Shown here one piece after another: positions 1 to 9,044 of a DNA stretch of 64,000 bases (its first letter is position 1; every line of letters begins with the position of its first letter). The notes below the pieces were generated by a model. The model worked only from the letters and a program-made list of their open reading frames with translations. It searched no databases and had not been told where the DNA came from. A program made the position numbers and the translations under genes. Source of the DNA: Actinomycetota bacterium (GTDB lineage: Bacteria > Actinomycetota > Acidimicrobiia > Acidimicrobiales > AC-14); NCBI GenBank assembly GCA_040754375.1, contig JBFMCT010000004.1, positions 1-64,000 on the forward strand, in the 5' to 3' direction.

Positions 1-491
1 CCACCCGCGCCACCCTGGCCCGGCCCACCCGCGCCGCCCTGACTTGGCCCGCCCCCGCCCCCCGGGCCGCCTCCCGCCACTCCGCCGGCGAACGCGCTAC
101 CCACCCCGCCGCCCGCGGCCCCGGCCACCGCAGCGTTGCCCCCCAGGCCGCCCTCACCGCTGCCGGGGCCCCCACCCGGCCCGCTCGCCACACCGGCGCT
201 GCCCCGGTTGGCAGGCCCGCCCGGGCTCGCACTGCCCCCGGCCCCGCCCCCGACCTCGCCGCGGCCGTGACGACCGGCGGGCCCATCCGGCAAGAGGCGG
301 CCGTCGACCCAGCCCGACCAGTTGTTGGAGAAGGCCACATGGGCCCACGCCCCCCACCGCTCGATGAGCTGCATCTGGACACCGGGCTGGAGAGTGGCCA
401 CGACCTCGCCCGCCGGGTCGGGCTCGCGCCAGACCTGGAGCCCGTCGGGGGGCGCGACGTGGGTGACCACGAACCCGCCGCTGTCGGTCAT
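1..491 (-). CDS. SH3-like domain protein with Gly-rich tail (partial)
   Basis: The reading frame opens at an ATG (complement of 489-491) and runs off the left edge of the window, so the C-terminus is missing. Residues 1-70 look like a bacterial SH3-like domain: a short N-terminus, then GLQVWREPDPAGEVVATL, a QMQLIERWGAWAHV strand and a WSGWVDGRLL ending. That pattern is typical of SH3b/SH3_3 domains that bind cell-wall peptides. From about residue 80 the protein becomes a Gly/Ala/Pro low-complexity region that is still open at base 1. No signal peptide is visible, so either the domain is cytoplasmic or the true start lies upstream. TAGGAT, a possible -10 box, lies at complement 547-552. Domain call fairly likely; function unknown. 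Confidence 0.6.
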   Translation of the reverse strand, partial: MTDSGGFVVTHVAPPDGLQVWREPDPAGEVVATLQPGVQMQLIERWGAWAHVAFSNNWSGWVDGRLLPDGPAGRHGRGEVGGGAGGSASPGGPANRGSAGVASGPGGGPGSGEGGLGGNAAVAGAAGGGVGSAFAGGVAGGGPGGGGGPSQGGAGGPGQGGAG

Positions 492-638
492 CGGGGACCG
501 CTCACCGCTGGTGGCTCCTCGGGAACGTAGATGGCTGGGCGTCAGGATCCTACGACGGCAAAGTGCTGGTCACCGCGCACTGCATTGCGCATGCGGCCCC
601 CACGGTGCCCGCGCTCACTAGCGCGAAGCACACCGATC

Positions 639-2003
639 CTACCGGTGGGCCCGGCCCGCGGAGGTGGACCTGGCGGCTTGGTAGCGGGCCAGTGCGTCGG
701 CCCTCTCCTGGCCGTGGTCGATGATCGGGGGCGGGTAACCGGCCGGGGCCAGGAGCCCGCCCAGCTTCCACGGCTCGTGCACGGCCGCTCCGGCCACCCC
801 CGCCAGCTCCGGCACCCAACGGCGGACGTAGTCGCCGTGGGGGTCGTGGCGTTGTCCCTGGGTGACGGGGTTGAAGACCCGGAAATAGGGAGCGGGATCG
901 GTGCCGGTGCCCGCCACCCACTGCCAGCCGTGCTGGTTGGAGGCCAAGTCGCCGTCGACCAAGTGGCGCATGAACCACCGGGCGCCCCGCCGCCAGTCCA
1001 GATGCAGGTCCTTGACCAGGAAGCTGGCCACCGCCATCCGCACTCTGTTGTGCACCCAGCCCTCCCCCAGGAGCTGGCGCATGCCGGCGTCGATGTAGGG
1101 GTAACCCGTCTGCCCCGTGGCCCACGCTTCGAACCGGCGGTCGGCCTCAGGCCCGGTATCGACCTCCATGGCGGCCATCGCCGGCTGGAGCGCCCTGCGG
1201 GCCGACTCGGGCCGGTGCCAGAGGACGTCGGCGTAGAACTCCCGCCAGGCCAGCTCGGCCCGGAACTTGGCCGCGCCGGGGCCCTCGCCCAGCTGGGCCA
1301 GCACCTGCCGGGGGTGCAGCGTGCCCCACCGCAAGTAAGGCGACAGCCGGGAGGTGCGGTCGAGGTCGGGCCGGTCCCGGAGGGTGCCGTAACGGTCCAC
1401 GTCGGCCATGAAGGCGTCCAGCCGCCGGTGGGCAGCCGCCTCACCTGCTGGTGGCAGCGCGGCCTTGACATCGGGGGCCCCGGGCCGGCCCGCAGATGCC
1501 ACCCCGCCGACCCACGTGACGGGCGGGACTTCCACCGGGACACCCCAGCCGTGGGCTGTCCACCCCCGGTGGAACGGGGTGAACACCCGGTACGGCTCCC
1601 CGCGGGCCGCCCGTACCTCTCCGGGATCGACGGCGTAGGGCGAACCCGACCCCACCAGCGGGACCGGGCCCAGGGCCTCGGCCACGGCACCGTCCCGCCC
1701 GCGCCCGTACGGACCGAAGTCGGCCGACACGTACACCGCTTCGGCCTCCACCTCCCGTACCAGGGCGGGAACCACCTGCTCGGGCCGTCCGTGGCGGACC
1801 ACCAGGCGGCCCCCCGCCTGTTCGTCCAGGGCGGCCAGCGTTCGGGCCAGCCAGGCCCGGCGGTTGTCCCCCGACGGCCCCCACAGACGGTCGTCGACGA
1901 CGAACAGGCCCACCACACCCCCCGGGCGCGACGCCCCAGCCTCGGCCAGCGCCGGGTGATCGGCCAGCCGCAGGTCCCGCCGGAACCACAGGACCGCCGT
2001 CAC
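639..2003 (-). CDS. phr: Deoxyribodipyrimidine photolyase
   Basis: A 454-residue flavoprotein that uses light to split cyclobutane pyrimidine dimers in DNA. The N-terminus (AVLWFRRDLRLADHPAL) is the classic start of the photolyase/cryptochrome antenna domain. The C-terminal FAD domain contains GYPYIDAGMRQL, the VHNRVRMAVASFLVKDL helix, and DGDLASNQHGWQWVAGTGTD, which hold the FAD-binding and electron-transfer Trp residues. The length matches class I CPD photolyases. A cryptochrome or (6-4) photolyase is less likely because the HNRVRM and ASNQHGWQW signatures fit the CPD group. The gene lies downstream of lepA on the same strand, separated by a long hairpin at 2018-2072. Confidence 0.93.
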   Translation of the reverse strand: MTAVLWFRRDLRLADHPALAEAGASRPGGVVGLFVVDDRLWGPSGDNRRAWLARTLAALDEQAGGRLVVRHGRPEQVVPALVREVEAEAVYVSADFGPYGRGRDGAVAEALGPVPLVGSGSPYAVDPGEVRAARGEPYRVFTPFHRGWTAHGWGVPVEVPPVTWVGGVASAGRPGAPDVKAALPPAGEAAAHRRLDAFMADVDRYGTLRDRPDLDRTSRLSPYLRWGTLHPRQVLAQLGEGPGAAKFRAELAWREFYADVLWHRPESARRALQPAMAAMEVDTGPEADRRFEAWATGQTGYPYIDAGMRQLLGEGWVHNRVRMAVASFLVKDLHLDWRRGARWFMRHLVDGDLASNQHGWQWVAGTGTDPAPYFRVFNPVTQGQRHDPHGDYVRRWVPELAGVAGAAVHEPWKLGGLLAPAGYPPPIIDHGQERADALARYQAARSTSAGRAHR

Positions 2004-2017
2004 GGGCCGTCCCCTGA

Positions 2018-2072
2018 CGAAACCCGCGCGGGAAACGTGGGCGGAACGCCCACGATTCCCGCGCAGGTTTCG
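2018..2072 (-). terminator. Long intergenic hairpin between lepA and photolyase gene
   Basis: Bases 2018-2043 and 2047-2072 form a 26-bp stem with 24 matching positions and a 3-nt GAA loop. It starts 28 bp beyond the lepA stop and 15 bp before the photolyase start, both read leftwards. The stem is longer than a normal intrinsic terminator and no U-run follows, so it may instead be a transcript-processing or attenuation structure, or a REP-like element. Confidence 0.6.
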
Positions 2073-2099
2073 GGGGGCCTCAGTGGGGGCGGACCATGA

Positions 2100-3887
2100 T
2101 CAGCCGTCGAGGCGCAGGGCGGAGATGAAGGCTTCCTGGGGGACCTCGACGCGGCCGATGGACTTCATGCGCTTCTTGCCCTCCTTCTGCTTCTCGAGGA
2201 GCTTGCGCTTGCGGGTGATGTCACCGCCGTAGCACTTGGCGATCACGTCCTTGCGGACGGCCTTGACAGTGGTACGGGCCACGATCCGGCCCCCGATGGC
2301 GGCCTGGATGGGGACGTCGAACTGCTGGCGGGGGATGAGCTCTTTGAGCTTCTCGGTCAGGCGGCGGCCGTAGTCCTCGGCCCGGGACCGGTGGAGGATG
2401 GCGCTGAAGGCGTCCGCCTGGGCGCCGTTGAGCAGCAGGTCGACCTTGACGAGGTCGGCGTGCTCGTACCCCGCGGGTTCGTAGTCGAGCGAGGCGTAAC
2501 CCTTGGTGCGGCTCTTGAGCTGGTCGAAGAAGTCGATCACGACCTCGGCCAGGGGGATGCGGTAGACGAGCTCGACCCGCTCGGGGCCGAGGTACTCCAT
2601 CTTCTGCATCTCCGCCCGCCGGCCCTGGGCCAGCTCCATGACCGTGCCCGTGTACTCGGTGGGCAGCAGCAGGGTGACGGTGAGGTAAGGCTCCTCGATG
2701 GCCGAGAGCTGGTTGGGCGGGGGCAGCTCGGCGGGGTTGGAGACCTCGGTGGTGCCGCCCCCGGCCAGGTGGGCCACGTAGGCCACCGACGGGGCGGTGG
2801 CGATGAGGCTGAGGTTGAACTCCCGTTCGAGCCGCTCGCGAACGATCTCCATGTGCAGCAGTCCCAGGAAACCGCAGCGGAACCCGAAGCCGAGCACACC
2901 CGAGGACTCGGGCTCGAAGGTGAACGACGAGTCGTTGAGGCGCAGCTTGTCGAGGGCGTCGCGCAGGTCGGAGAAGTCGTCGCCGTCGACCGGGTACAGG
3001 CCGCAGAACACCATGGGCTTGGGCTCGCGGTAGCCGACCAGGGCCTCGGGGGCGGGGCGGGCAGCAGTGGTGACTGTCTCACCCGCCCGGGCCTCGCCCA
3101 CGTCCTTGATGCCGGCGATCAGGTAACCGACCTCGCCCGGGCCCAGCTCGGCCACCGGTGTCGGGGAGGGGGAGCGCACCCCGACCTCCTCGGCGTCGTG
3201 GGTCACCTTGGCCTGCATGAAACGCAGGCGCGACCCGGCCGTGAGCACCCCGTTGACGACCCGGATGGCGCTGATCACCCCCCGGTACTGGTCGTAGTAC
3301 GAGTCGAACAGCAGGGCCTGGAGGGGGGCGTGCGCGTCGCCCGACGGGGGCGGGACCCGGGCCACGACCTCGTCGAGCAGTTCGGGCACGCCCGCGCCCG
3401 TCTTGCCGCTGATACGCAGGACGGTCGTGGGGTCGATACCCAGGACGGCCTCGATCTCGGCCATCACCCGCTCGGGCTCGGCCGCCGGCAGGTCGATCTT
3501 GTTGACCGCGGCCACGATCTCTAGGTCGTGCTCGATGGCCTGGTAGGCGTTGGCCAGCGTCTGGGCCTCGATGCCCTGGGTGGCGTCGACCAGCAGCACC
3601 GCCCCTTCACAGGCGGCCAGGCTGCGCGACACCTCGTAGCCGAAGTCGACGTGGCCAGGGGTGTCGATCAGGTGGAGCGTGTAGCCCTTCCAGTCGAGGC
3701 GCACGTTCTGGGCCTTGATCGTGATCCCCCGCTCCCGCTCGATGTCCATCGAGTCGAGGAACTGCTCGCGCATGTCCCGGGGGTCGACGGCGCCGCACAG
3801 TTCGAGGATGCGGTCCGACAGCGTCGTCTTGCCGTGGTCGATGTGGCTGATGATGGCGAAGTTGCGGGTCTTGTCTTGAGGGATCAT
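2100..3887 (-). CDS. lepA: Elongation factor 4 (LepA)
   Basis: A 595-residue translational GTPase that acts on ribosomes stalled or mistranslocated during elongation. The start ([19 protein letters not shown]) carries the G1 P-loop near residue 20. The [12 protein letters not shown] switch [17 protein letters not shown] switch II and NKIDLP G4 motif follow. The C-terminal half has the LepA-specific end, with [16 protein letters not shown] close to the stop. Length and motif order are typical. The ATG at 3887 precedes the conserved N-terminus by the usual distance. The divergent small lipoprotein-like gene ends 51 bp upstream on the same strand. Confidence 0.98.
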   Translation of the reverse strand: MIPQDKTRNFAIISHIDHGKTTLSDRILELCGAVDPRDMREQFLDSMDIERERGITIKAQNVRLDWKGYTLHLIDTPGHVDFGYEVSRSLAACEGAVLLVDATQGIEAQTLANAYQAIEHDLEIVAAVNKIDLPAAEPERVMAEIEAVLGIDPTTVLRISGKTGAGVPELLDEVVARVPPPSGDAHAPLQALLFDSYYDQYRGVISAIRVVNGVLTAGSRLRFMQAKVTHDAEEVGVRSPSPTPVAELGPGEVGYLIAGIKDVGEARAGETVTTAARPAPEALVGYREPKPMVFCGLYPVDGDDFSDLRDALDKLRLNDSSFTFEPESSGVLGFGFRCGFLGLLHMEIVRERLEREFNLSLIATAPSVAYVAHLAGGGTTEVSNPAELPPPNQLSAIEEPYLTVTLLLPTEYTGTVMELAQGRRAEMQKMEYLGPERVELVYRIPLAEVVIDFFDQLKSRTKGYASLDYEPAGYEHADLVKVDLLLNGAQADAFSAILHRSRAEDYGRRLTEKLKELIPRQQFDVPIQAAIGGRIVARTTVKAVRKDVIAKCYGGDITRKRKLLEKQKEGKKRMKSIGRVEVPQEAFISALRLDG

Positions 3888-3938
3888 GGCTCGCGCCCAT
3901 TCTGGCCGCTGGCCGGGCCGTCGCCCGTCAGGCGTCGC

Positions 3939-4349
3939 TCAGAACGTGCAGCGGGACTGGCGGGTCTCGTCGACCAGACAGAGAACGAGGAACACCACGG
4001 GCCGCCCGGCGGCGTCCACGCCCTCGAACCGGTGCTCCTCCAGGTCGGGCCCGGGGAGCAGGGCGAGCGAGGCGCCAGGGGGCGGCAGGCGGCCGTCGTC
4101 GCCCACGCTCACCAGCCGGCCCGCACCACCGTCGAGGTTGAGCCCGACGTCGGACCCGGGCTGGAACCCGGCGCCCGTGACCGTGAACGCCCCGTTGCCG
4201 GTGTCGACGCACAGCGACGCCTGCCCCTCGGACCGGCAGTCACGGGCCTCGCTCCCGGAGGCCCCACACCCTGGGGTCAACAGAGCCAGCAGCAGCGGCC
4301 CGACGGCCGAGGAGACGAGGCGGGCTGCCCGCGAGGGCTCGTACGCCAT
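3939..4349 (-). CDS. Small exported lipoprotein-like protein
   Basis: A 136-residue protein of unknown function. The N-terminus has basic residues (Arg7, Arg10), a hydrophobic stretch and LLTPGCGAS, close to a lipobox with Cys near residue 29, so it is probably a lipoprotein or secreted. The rest is a compact domain with three further Cys residues, two of them in the first third (RDC, SLC) and others near the C-terminus (VLCLV, SRC), which could form disulfides. The segment NGAFTVTGAGFQPGSDV resembles an immunoglobulin-like or IPT/TIG-type strand pair. It is transcribed toward lepA and divergently from the P-type ATPase. I do not recognise the family. Confidence 0.7.
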   Translation of the reverse strand: MAYEPSRAARLVSSAVGPLLLALLTPGCGASGSEARDCRSEGQASLCVDTGNGAFTVTGAGFQPGSDVGLNLDGGAGRLVSVGDDGRLPPPGASLALLPGPDLEEHRFEGVDAAGRPVVFLVLCLVDETRQSRCTF

Positions 4350-4448
4350 AGGCTCAGTGCAACATCCCGAGCCCGGGGCGGCAATGGTGCTGGCAGGTGT
4401 GTTCGCCCTGTGGGGTTAACCCCAGGGGCCCGGGGCGGGCGACACCAC

Positions 4449-7175
4449 ATGGCCGACTCCGGGACCCACACCGCCATCACCGAGGGGCCACGGGCCTGGC
4501 ACGCCATGGCCAGCGCCGAGGTGGAGGACGTCCTGGGCAGCGGTCCCGGCGGCCTGGGAGCGGCCGAAGTGGAGCGACGGCGCCAGCAGTGCGGCCCCAA
4601 CCAACTCGCGGACCAGCCGCCCACGCCCCCGCTGGTCGTGCTGGCCCGCCAGTTCCGCAGCCCGCTCATCTACATCCTGCTGGCCGCCACGGTCGTCACC
4701 GTGCTGCTGGAGGAGTACCTCGACGCGTCGGTGATCGCCGTGGTGCTGGCCCTCAACGCCGTCATCGGGTTCACCCAGGAGCGTAAGGCGGAAGGGGCCG
4801 TTCGGGCGCTGATGGGCCTCGTCGTCCCCCGGGCCCGGGTGGTCAGGGACGGCCAGGAGTGGGAGGTCGACAGCCGTGAGCTCGTCCCCGGTGACGTCGT
4901 GCTGCTCGAACCGGGTGCGCGGGTGCCCGCCGACCTCCGGCTGGTAGCGGCCAATGCCCTGGGGGTGGACGAGTCCCTGCTCACGGGCGAGTCGCTGCCG
5001 GTCACCAAGCGGACCGGACCGGTGGCCGAGCGGGTGCCGCTGGCCGACCGGGTGAACATGGCCTACACCGGTTCGGTGGTCACCACCGGGCGGGGCCGGG
5101 GTGTGGTGGTGGCCACGGGGGCGGCCACCGAACTGGGGGCCATAGCCGGGATGATCCGGGCCGAGGAGGCGCCCGAGACGCCCTTGCAGCGGCGCATGGG
5201 GGAGTTCGCCAAACTCGTGGGGGTGGCCGTCGGCGTCTCCGCGGTGGTGGCCTTCGTCACCGGTGTGGCCCGCGGTGGTCGGGCCGAGGAGATGTTCCTC
5301 ACGGCCGTGGCCCTGGCTGTGGCCGCCATCCCCGAGGGCCTGCCCGTCGTGTTCACCGTCACGCTCGCCCTCGGGGTGCGGCGGATGGCCAGGCGCAACG
5401 CCATCGTCCGGCGCCTGCCGGCCGTCGAGACCCTGGGCAGCACGACGGTGATCGGATCGGACAAGACGGGCACGCTCACCCAGAACCGCATGACCGTCCA
5501 GCGGGTGTGGGCCGCCGGGCAGGAGTACACCGTGGACGACGGGGGGGTGTGCCTGGCCGCCGACGGGACACCCGCACCAGTGCGAGACGGCACCCCGCTC
5601 CACCTGACCCTCCTGGCCGGCGTACTGGCCAACGAGGCCGAGGTCTACCGCACCGCCGACGGCCTGCAGTTCACGGGCGACCCCACCGAGGCTGCTCTGC
5701 TGGTGCCGGCCATCGGGTCGGGGATCGAGCCCGACGAGGTTCGCGAGGCCCTCCCGTCGTTCGCCGAGGTCCCCTTCGAACCGGAGCGCCGCTACTCGGC
5801 CAGCGTGCGGGACCGCCACGGGGCGCACACGGTCTATGCCAAGGGGGCGCCGGAGCGCCTGGCCGGGCTCTGCAGCCACATGGCCGGACCGTCTGGCCCG
5901 GTGCCCATCGACCCGGCGGCCGTCCACGCCGCCGCCCGCCACTTGGCCGCCCGGGGCCTGCGGGTCCTGGCCATGGCCTACCGCGAGCTGCCCCGCCCGC
6001 TGGCCGGCCCGCAGGACGTAGGTGAGCCCGAGGCCATGGTGTTCCTCGGGATGCAGGCCATGATGGACCCGCCCCGGCCGGGCGTGCGCGAAGCGGTCGC
6101 CACCTGCCACGGGGCCGGAGTTCGGGTGGCGATGATCACCGGCGACCACGCCATCACGGCGGCCGCCATCGCCCGTGACCTGGGGATCGGCGACCCCGAC
6201 GGCCACGTGGTCACGGGCACGGAGCTCGACGCCATGGACGACGAGACGCTGCGGGCCGAGGCCCAGCACGTCAACGTCTACGCCCGGGTCTCGCCCGAGG
6301 GCAAGCTGCGCATCGTCCGGGCCTTGGAGGCCAACGGCGAGGTGGTGGCCGTGACGGGCGACGGGGTGAACGACGCCCCCGCCCTCAAGGCGGCCGCCAT
6401 AGGGGTGGCCATGGGCCGCAGCGGGACCGACGTGGCCCGGGAGGCGGCGGACATGGTCCTGGCCGACGACAACTTCGTCAGCATCACCGCGGCCGTCGAG
6501 GAGGGCCGGGTCGCCTTCGACAACGTGCGCAAGGTGACGTTCTTCCTGGTCTCGACGGGGGCGGCCACGATCGTGGCCATCCTCGTGGGGGTCTGGGCGG
6601 GCTGGCCGTTGCTGATGCTCCCGGCCCAGCTCCTGTGGCTGAACCTGGTCACCAACGGTCTGCAGGACGTGGCCCTCGCCTTCGAGCCCGGCGAGAAGGG
6701 GGTGTTGCAACGTCCGCCCCGCCGGCCCGGCGAGGGCGTGCTGTCGCGGCTGTTGTGGGAACGGGTGCTGCTGGCCGGGTTGGTGATGGCGGCCGGGACG
6801 CTGGCCCTGTTCCGCTGGGAGCTCGACCGGGGCGGCACGCTGGCCCAGGCCCAGACGGTGGCCCTGTCGACCATGGTCGTGTTCATGGCGTTCCACGTGG
6901 GCAATGCCCGCTCGGAGGCCGTCTCGCTGTTCCGTCTGAGCCCGGTCTCCAACCCCTTCCTGTTCGTGGCCGCGGTGGCCGCGCTGGCGGTCCACGTGGC
7001 CGCCCTCTACCTGCCTCCCACCCAGTACGTCCTGCGGGTCGAGCCCATCGGGGCCGACGCCTGGGCCCGGATCGTGGCCGTGGCCGCCACCGTGCTGGTC
7101 GCGGTCGAGGCCCACAAGGCGTTCCGAGCCCGCCGGCCGGTGCGCCGACCGGCCGGCCCGCGGGCCCACCGGTGA
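4449..7175 (+). CDS. P2-type cation-transporting ATPase
   Basis: A 908-residue ATP-driven cation pump of the P2 (calcium/sodium/proton-like) group, in the cytoplasmic membrane. Visible motifs: TGES at residues 179-182 (actuator), the PEGLP kink in M4, phosphorylation site DKTGTLT from residue 338, KGAPE of the nucleotide domain, and TGDGVNDAP from residue 636. The M6 segment reads LLWLNLVTNGLQDVALAF. Compared with SERCA, the M5 Asn768/Glu771 positions appear as Ser and Ala and M6 Asp800 appears as Asn, while the M4 Glu and M6 Asn796/Thr799 are kept. Calcium is therefore doubtful. The ATG at 4449 is the first start preceding the N-terminal cation-ATPase domain. Family certain, ion unknown. Confidence 0.93.
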   Translation: MADSGTHTAITEGPRAWHAMASAEVEDVLGSGPGGLGAAEVERRRQQCGPNQLADQPPTPPLVVLARQFRSPLIYILLAATVVTVLLEEYLDASVIAVVLALNAVIGFTQERKAEGAVRALMGLVVPRARVVRDGQEWEVDSRELVPGDVVLLEPGARVPADLRLVAANALGVDESLLTGESLPVTKRTGPVAERVPLADRVNMAYTGSVVTTGRGRGVVVATGAATELGAIAGMIRAEEAPETPLQRRMGEFAKLVGVAVGVSAVVAFVTGVARGGRAEEMFLTAVALAVAAIPEGLPVVFTVTLALGVRRMARRNAIVRRLPAVETLGSTTVIGSDKTGTLTQNRMTVQRVWAAGQEYTVDDGGVCLAADGTPAPVRDGTPLHLTLLAGVLANEAEVYRTADGLQFTGDPTEAALLVPAIGSGIEPDEVREALPSFAEVPFEPERRYSASVRDRHGAHTVYAKGAPERLAGLCSHMAGPSGPVPIDPAAVHAAARHLAARGLRVLAMAYRELPRPLAGPQDVGEPEAMVFLGMQAMMDPPRPGVREAVATCHGAGVRVAMITGDHAITAAAIARDLGIGDPDGHVVTGTELDAMDDETLRAEAQHVNVYARVSPEGKLRIVRALEANGEVVAVTGDGVNDAPALKAAAIGVAMGRSGTDVAREAADMVLADDNFVSITAAVEEGRVAFDNVRKVTFFLVSTGAATIVAILVGVWAGWPLLMLPAQLLWLNLVTNGLQDVALAFEPGEKGVLQRPPRRPGEGVLSRLLWERVLLAGLVMAAGTLALFRWELDRGGTLAQAQTVALSTMVVFMAFHVGNARSEAVSLFRLSPVSNPFLFVAAVAALAVHVAALYLPPTQYVLRVEPIGADAWARIVAVAATVLVAVEAHKAFRARRPVRRPAGPRAHR

Positions 7176-7253
7176 GGAGCCCCCGTGACGCCGGCCGCCG
7201 GTAAGCCGGCCCCCACTGGACCGGCCCCCGCCCGACAGGGCCGCGCGTCGGGC

Positions 7254-7724
7254 TCAGAGGGTCGGATCGTCCCCCCGCTGAGGGTGGCGGCCGAGCTGGG
7301 CGCGTAGATCGGCGGCCGCTTGGGCCAGTTGGGACCGGTCGAGGTCAAGGTCGACGCACAGGTCGCCGCCGCCCGTGACCCAGGGCGGGCGTAGCTCGAG
7401 GGCGAAACAGGCCGTGACCAGCGCCCGGTCGGCGTGACCGGGCACCGAGCGGCCGGTGAGGGTGAGGTTGGGCTCGCTCATGGCGATGGGCCGGTTGGCC
7501 ACCAGGTCGGCGCGCTGGGACAGGGCCAGCAGCCAGCGCACCGTGTGGGCTGTCTCCCAAGTCGTGAGGCAGGGGTCGACTACGTGCCAGGCACCCTGGG
7601 GGGCCACGATACGTACCTCGATCAGCAGGGAGTTGGAGTCCCAGGGGTCGACCGTCTCGTCCGGGAACTGGTAGCCGGTGATCGTCAGGCCCAGTTCCGT
7701 CCCGTTTCGGCCGCGTAGCAACAC
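7254..7724 (-). CDS. WapI-family immunity-like protein
   Basis: About 156 residues. The N-terminal half (LLRGRNGTELGLTITGYQFP, then DPWDSNSLLIEV and WHVVDPCLTTWE) matches the pattern I know from WapI-type immunity proteins and related actinobacterial proteins of unknown function. The open frame continues upstream to 7943, but that would overlap rpsT by 200 bp on the opposite strand, so I place the start at the GTG at 7724. This leaves a 21-bp gap to rpsT. No toxin gene of a contact-dependent system is next to it, so an immunity role is not supported by context. Confidence 0.7.
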   Translation of the reverse strand: MLLRGRNGTELGLTITGYQFPDETVDPWDSNSLLIEVRIVAPQGAWHVVDPCLTTWETAHTVRWLLALSQRADLVANRPIAMSEPNLTLTGRSVPGHADRALVTACFALELRPPWVTGGGDLCVDLDLDRSQLAQAAADLRAQLGRHPQRGDDPTL

Positions 7725-7730
7725 GTCATG

Positions 7731-7736
7731 TAGCCT
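7731..7736 (+). promoter_or_regulatory. -10 box of rpsT
   Basis: TAGCCT lies 9 nt before the rpsT ATG. This is close enough for a leaderless or nearly leaderless transcript, as for several other genes in this window. Confidence 0.4.
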
Positions 7737-7745
7737 TGTCGCTCC

Positions 7746-8015
7746 ATGGCCAACATCAAGAGCCAGATCAAGAGAAATCGCCAGAACGAGCGCCGACGCC
7801 TCCGCAACAAGGCGGCGCGCTCGGAGATCAAGACCCGCGTGAAGTCGGCTGTCCAGGTCGCCGAGCAGGGCGGTGACAGTGCCGAGGCCCTGAAGCTGGC
7901 CATCAAGCGCATCGACAAGGCGGCGGCCAAGGGCACGATCCACAAGAACCAGGCGGCCAACCGCAAGTCACGTCTCATGCGCCGCATAGCCAAGGCAGGA
8001 GCGGCCTCGTCCTGA
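7746..8015 (+). CDS. rpsT: 30S ribosomal protein S20
   Basis: An 89-residue basic protein that binds 16S rRNA early in small-subunit assembly. The N-terminus ([18 protein letters not shown]) and the [16 protein letters not shown] segment near the C-terminus are diagnostic of S20, and the length is normal. It is monocistronic and convergent with holA, 18 bp away, an arrangement in which rpsT and holA are often found together in bacteria. Confidence 0.98.
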   Translation: MANIKSQIKRNRQNERRRLRNKAARSEIKTRVKSAVQVAEQGGDSAEALKLAIKRIDKAAAKGTIHKNQAANRKSRLMRRIAKAGAASS

Positions 8016-8033
8016 GGCCCAGGCCCAGCGCCG

Positions 8034-9044
8034 CTAGCGCCCGCGGGCGGGTGCGGCAGTAGCCCGGCCGGAGCGGCTGGAGGCGGCCAGGCGGGCGACC
8101 AGTACCTCCATGATGAGGGCCGGCGGCCAGTCGACCGTGCCTTTGAGGGCCAGATCTGCGTCGGCTAGCAGGCTGATGGCCCGGGCGATGCGGGCGTTGC
8201 CCATGCGCCGGGCCTGCATGAGGGCCTTCTTGGCCGGGAACGTCGACCCCGTCATCCCCAGGGCGGCGGCTGCCGACCTCTCGTCGGTCACCTCGTCGTC
8301 CCCGTCGAGGCGCAGCATGCGCGAGTAGTGGGTGTGCAGGCTGGCCATCACGACCAGTGGGTGGCGTCCCCCGCCTTCGAGCAGGCGGCGGAGGTGCTCC
8401 AGGGCCTTGGCCGCGTCGCCCCGGTCGATGGCGTCGGTCAGCTCCCAGGGAGCGACCGAGCCGGCCTGGCCCAGGAAGGGGGTGACGTCCTCGGCTCCTA
8501 GCCGGGCCCCGGGACCGAAGCCCGAGGCCAGCGTCTCCAGCAGGGCGGGCAGCCTGCTCAGGTCCTCCCCCAGGTGCTCGGCCACGGCCGCGGCGGCCGC
8601 CGCGTTGAGCTTGACGGGGGCGTCGCGGAGCCGGGCCGCCAGCCACGCCGACCGGCCTTTGCCAGCGGGGACATCGGCGTCGACCACGTGGCCCACCTTG
8701 CGCACGGCGTCGACCAGGGGCCGGGCCAGTTGGCCTCCGCCCCCGACCAGCACGACCGCCGTCGTGGGGAGCGGGTCGGACAGGTAGGACACCAGAGGCC
8801 CGACGTCGGCCGTCGAGAACCGCCCGACGGCCCGGGCCACCACCACCCGTCGGGCGGTCAGGAAGGGCGGGGTCTGGGCCGTGTCGACGATGTCGCGGAC
8901 CTCGTAGTCGTCGGCCCCTAAGTCCTCGACGACCAGGCCTGCGTCCTCGCCGGCCACGAGGTCGGCGACCACCGACCGCACGGCTTCGGCCACGGCCACC
9001 TCGTCCTGACCCCTGATCAGGTAGGCCGGGAAGGGCACGCTCAC
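8034..9044 (-). CDS. holA: DNA polymerase III subunit delta
   Basis: A 336-residue clamp-loader subunit that opens the sliding clamp during replication. The N-terminus (FPAYLIRGQDEVAVAEA) matches the delta-subunit start 'yl..G.d..l..ea'. The AAA+-like fold follows, with RVVVARAVGRF, and a C-terminal collar with HPLVVMASLHTHYSRML, in place of the usual 'l.....q.r.l'. No functional Walker A is expected in delta. It starts with GTG and overlaps the upstream dihydropteroate-synthase-like gene by 4 bp, so the two are likely cotranslated. Confidence 0.92.
   Translation of the reverse strand: MSVPFPAYLIRGQDEVAVAEAVRSVVADLVAGEDAGLVVEDLGADDYEVRDIVDTAQTPPFLTARRVVVARAVGRFSTADVGPLVSYLSDPLPTTAVVLVGGGGQLARPLVDAVRKVGHVVDADVPAGKGRSAWLAARLRDAPVKLNAAAAAAVAEHLGEDLSRLPALLETLASGFGPGARLGAEDVTPFLGQAGSVAPWELTDAIDRGDAAKALEHLRRLLEGGGRHPLVVMASLHTHYSRMLRLDGDDEVTDERSAAAALGMTGSTFPAKKALMQARRMGNARIARAISLLADADLALKGTVDWPPALIMEVLVARLAASSRSGRATAAPARGR

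Noticed and set aside
2391-3524. Large plus-strand open frame opposite lepA
   Set aside because: It is the reverse frame of a clear lepA gene; such long shadow frames are common at this GC content. Its residues (Gly/Val/Arg/Leu/Asp mix) match no family.
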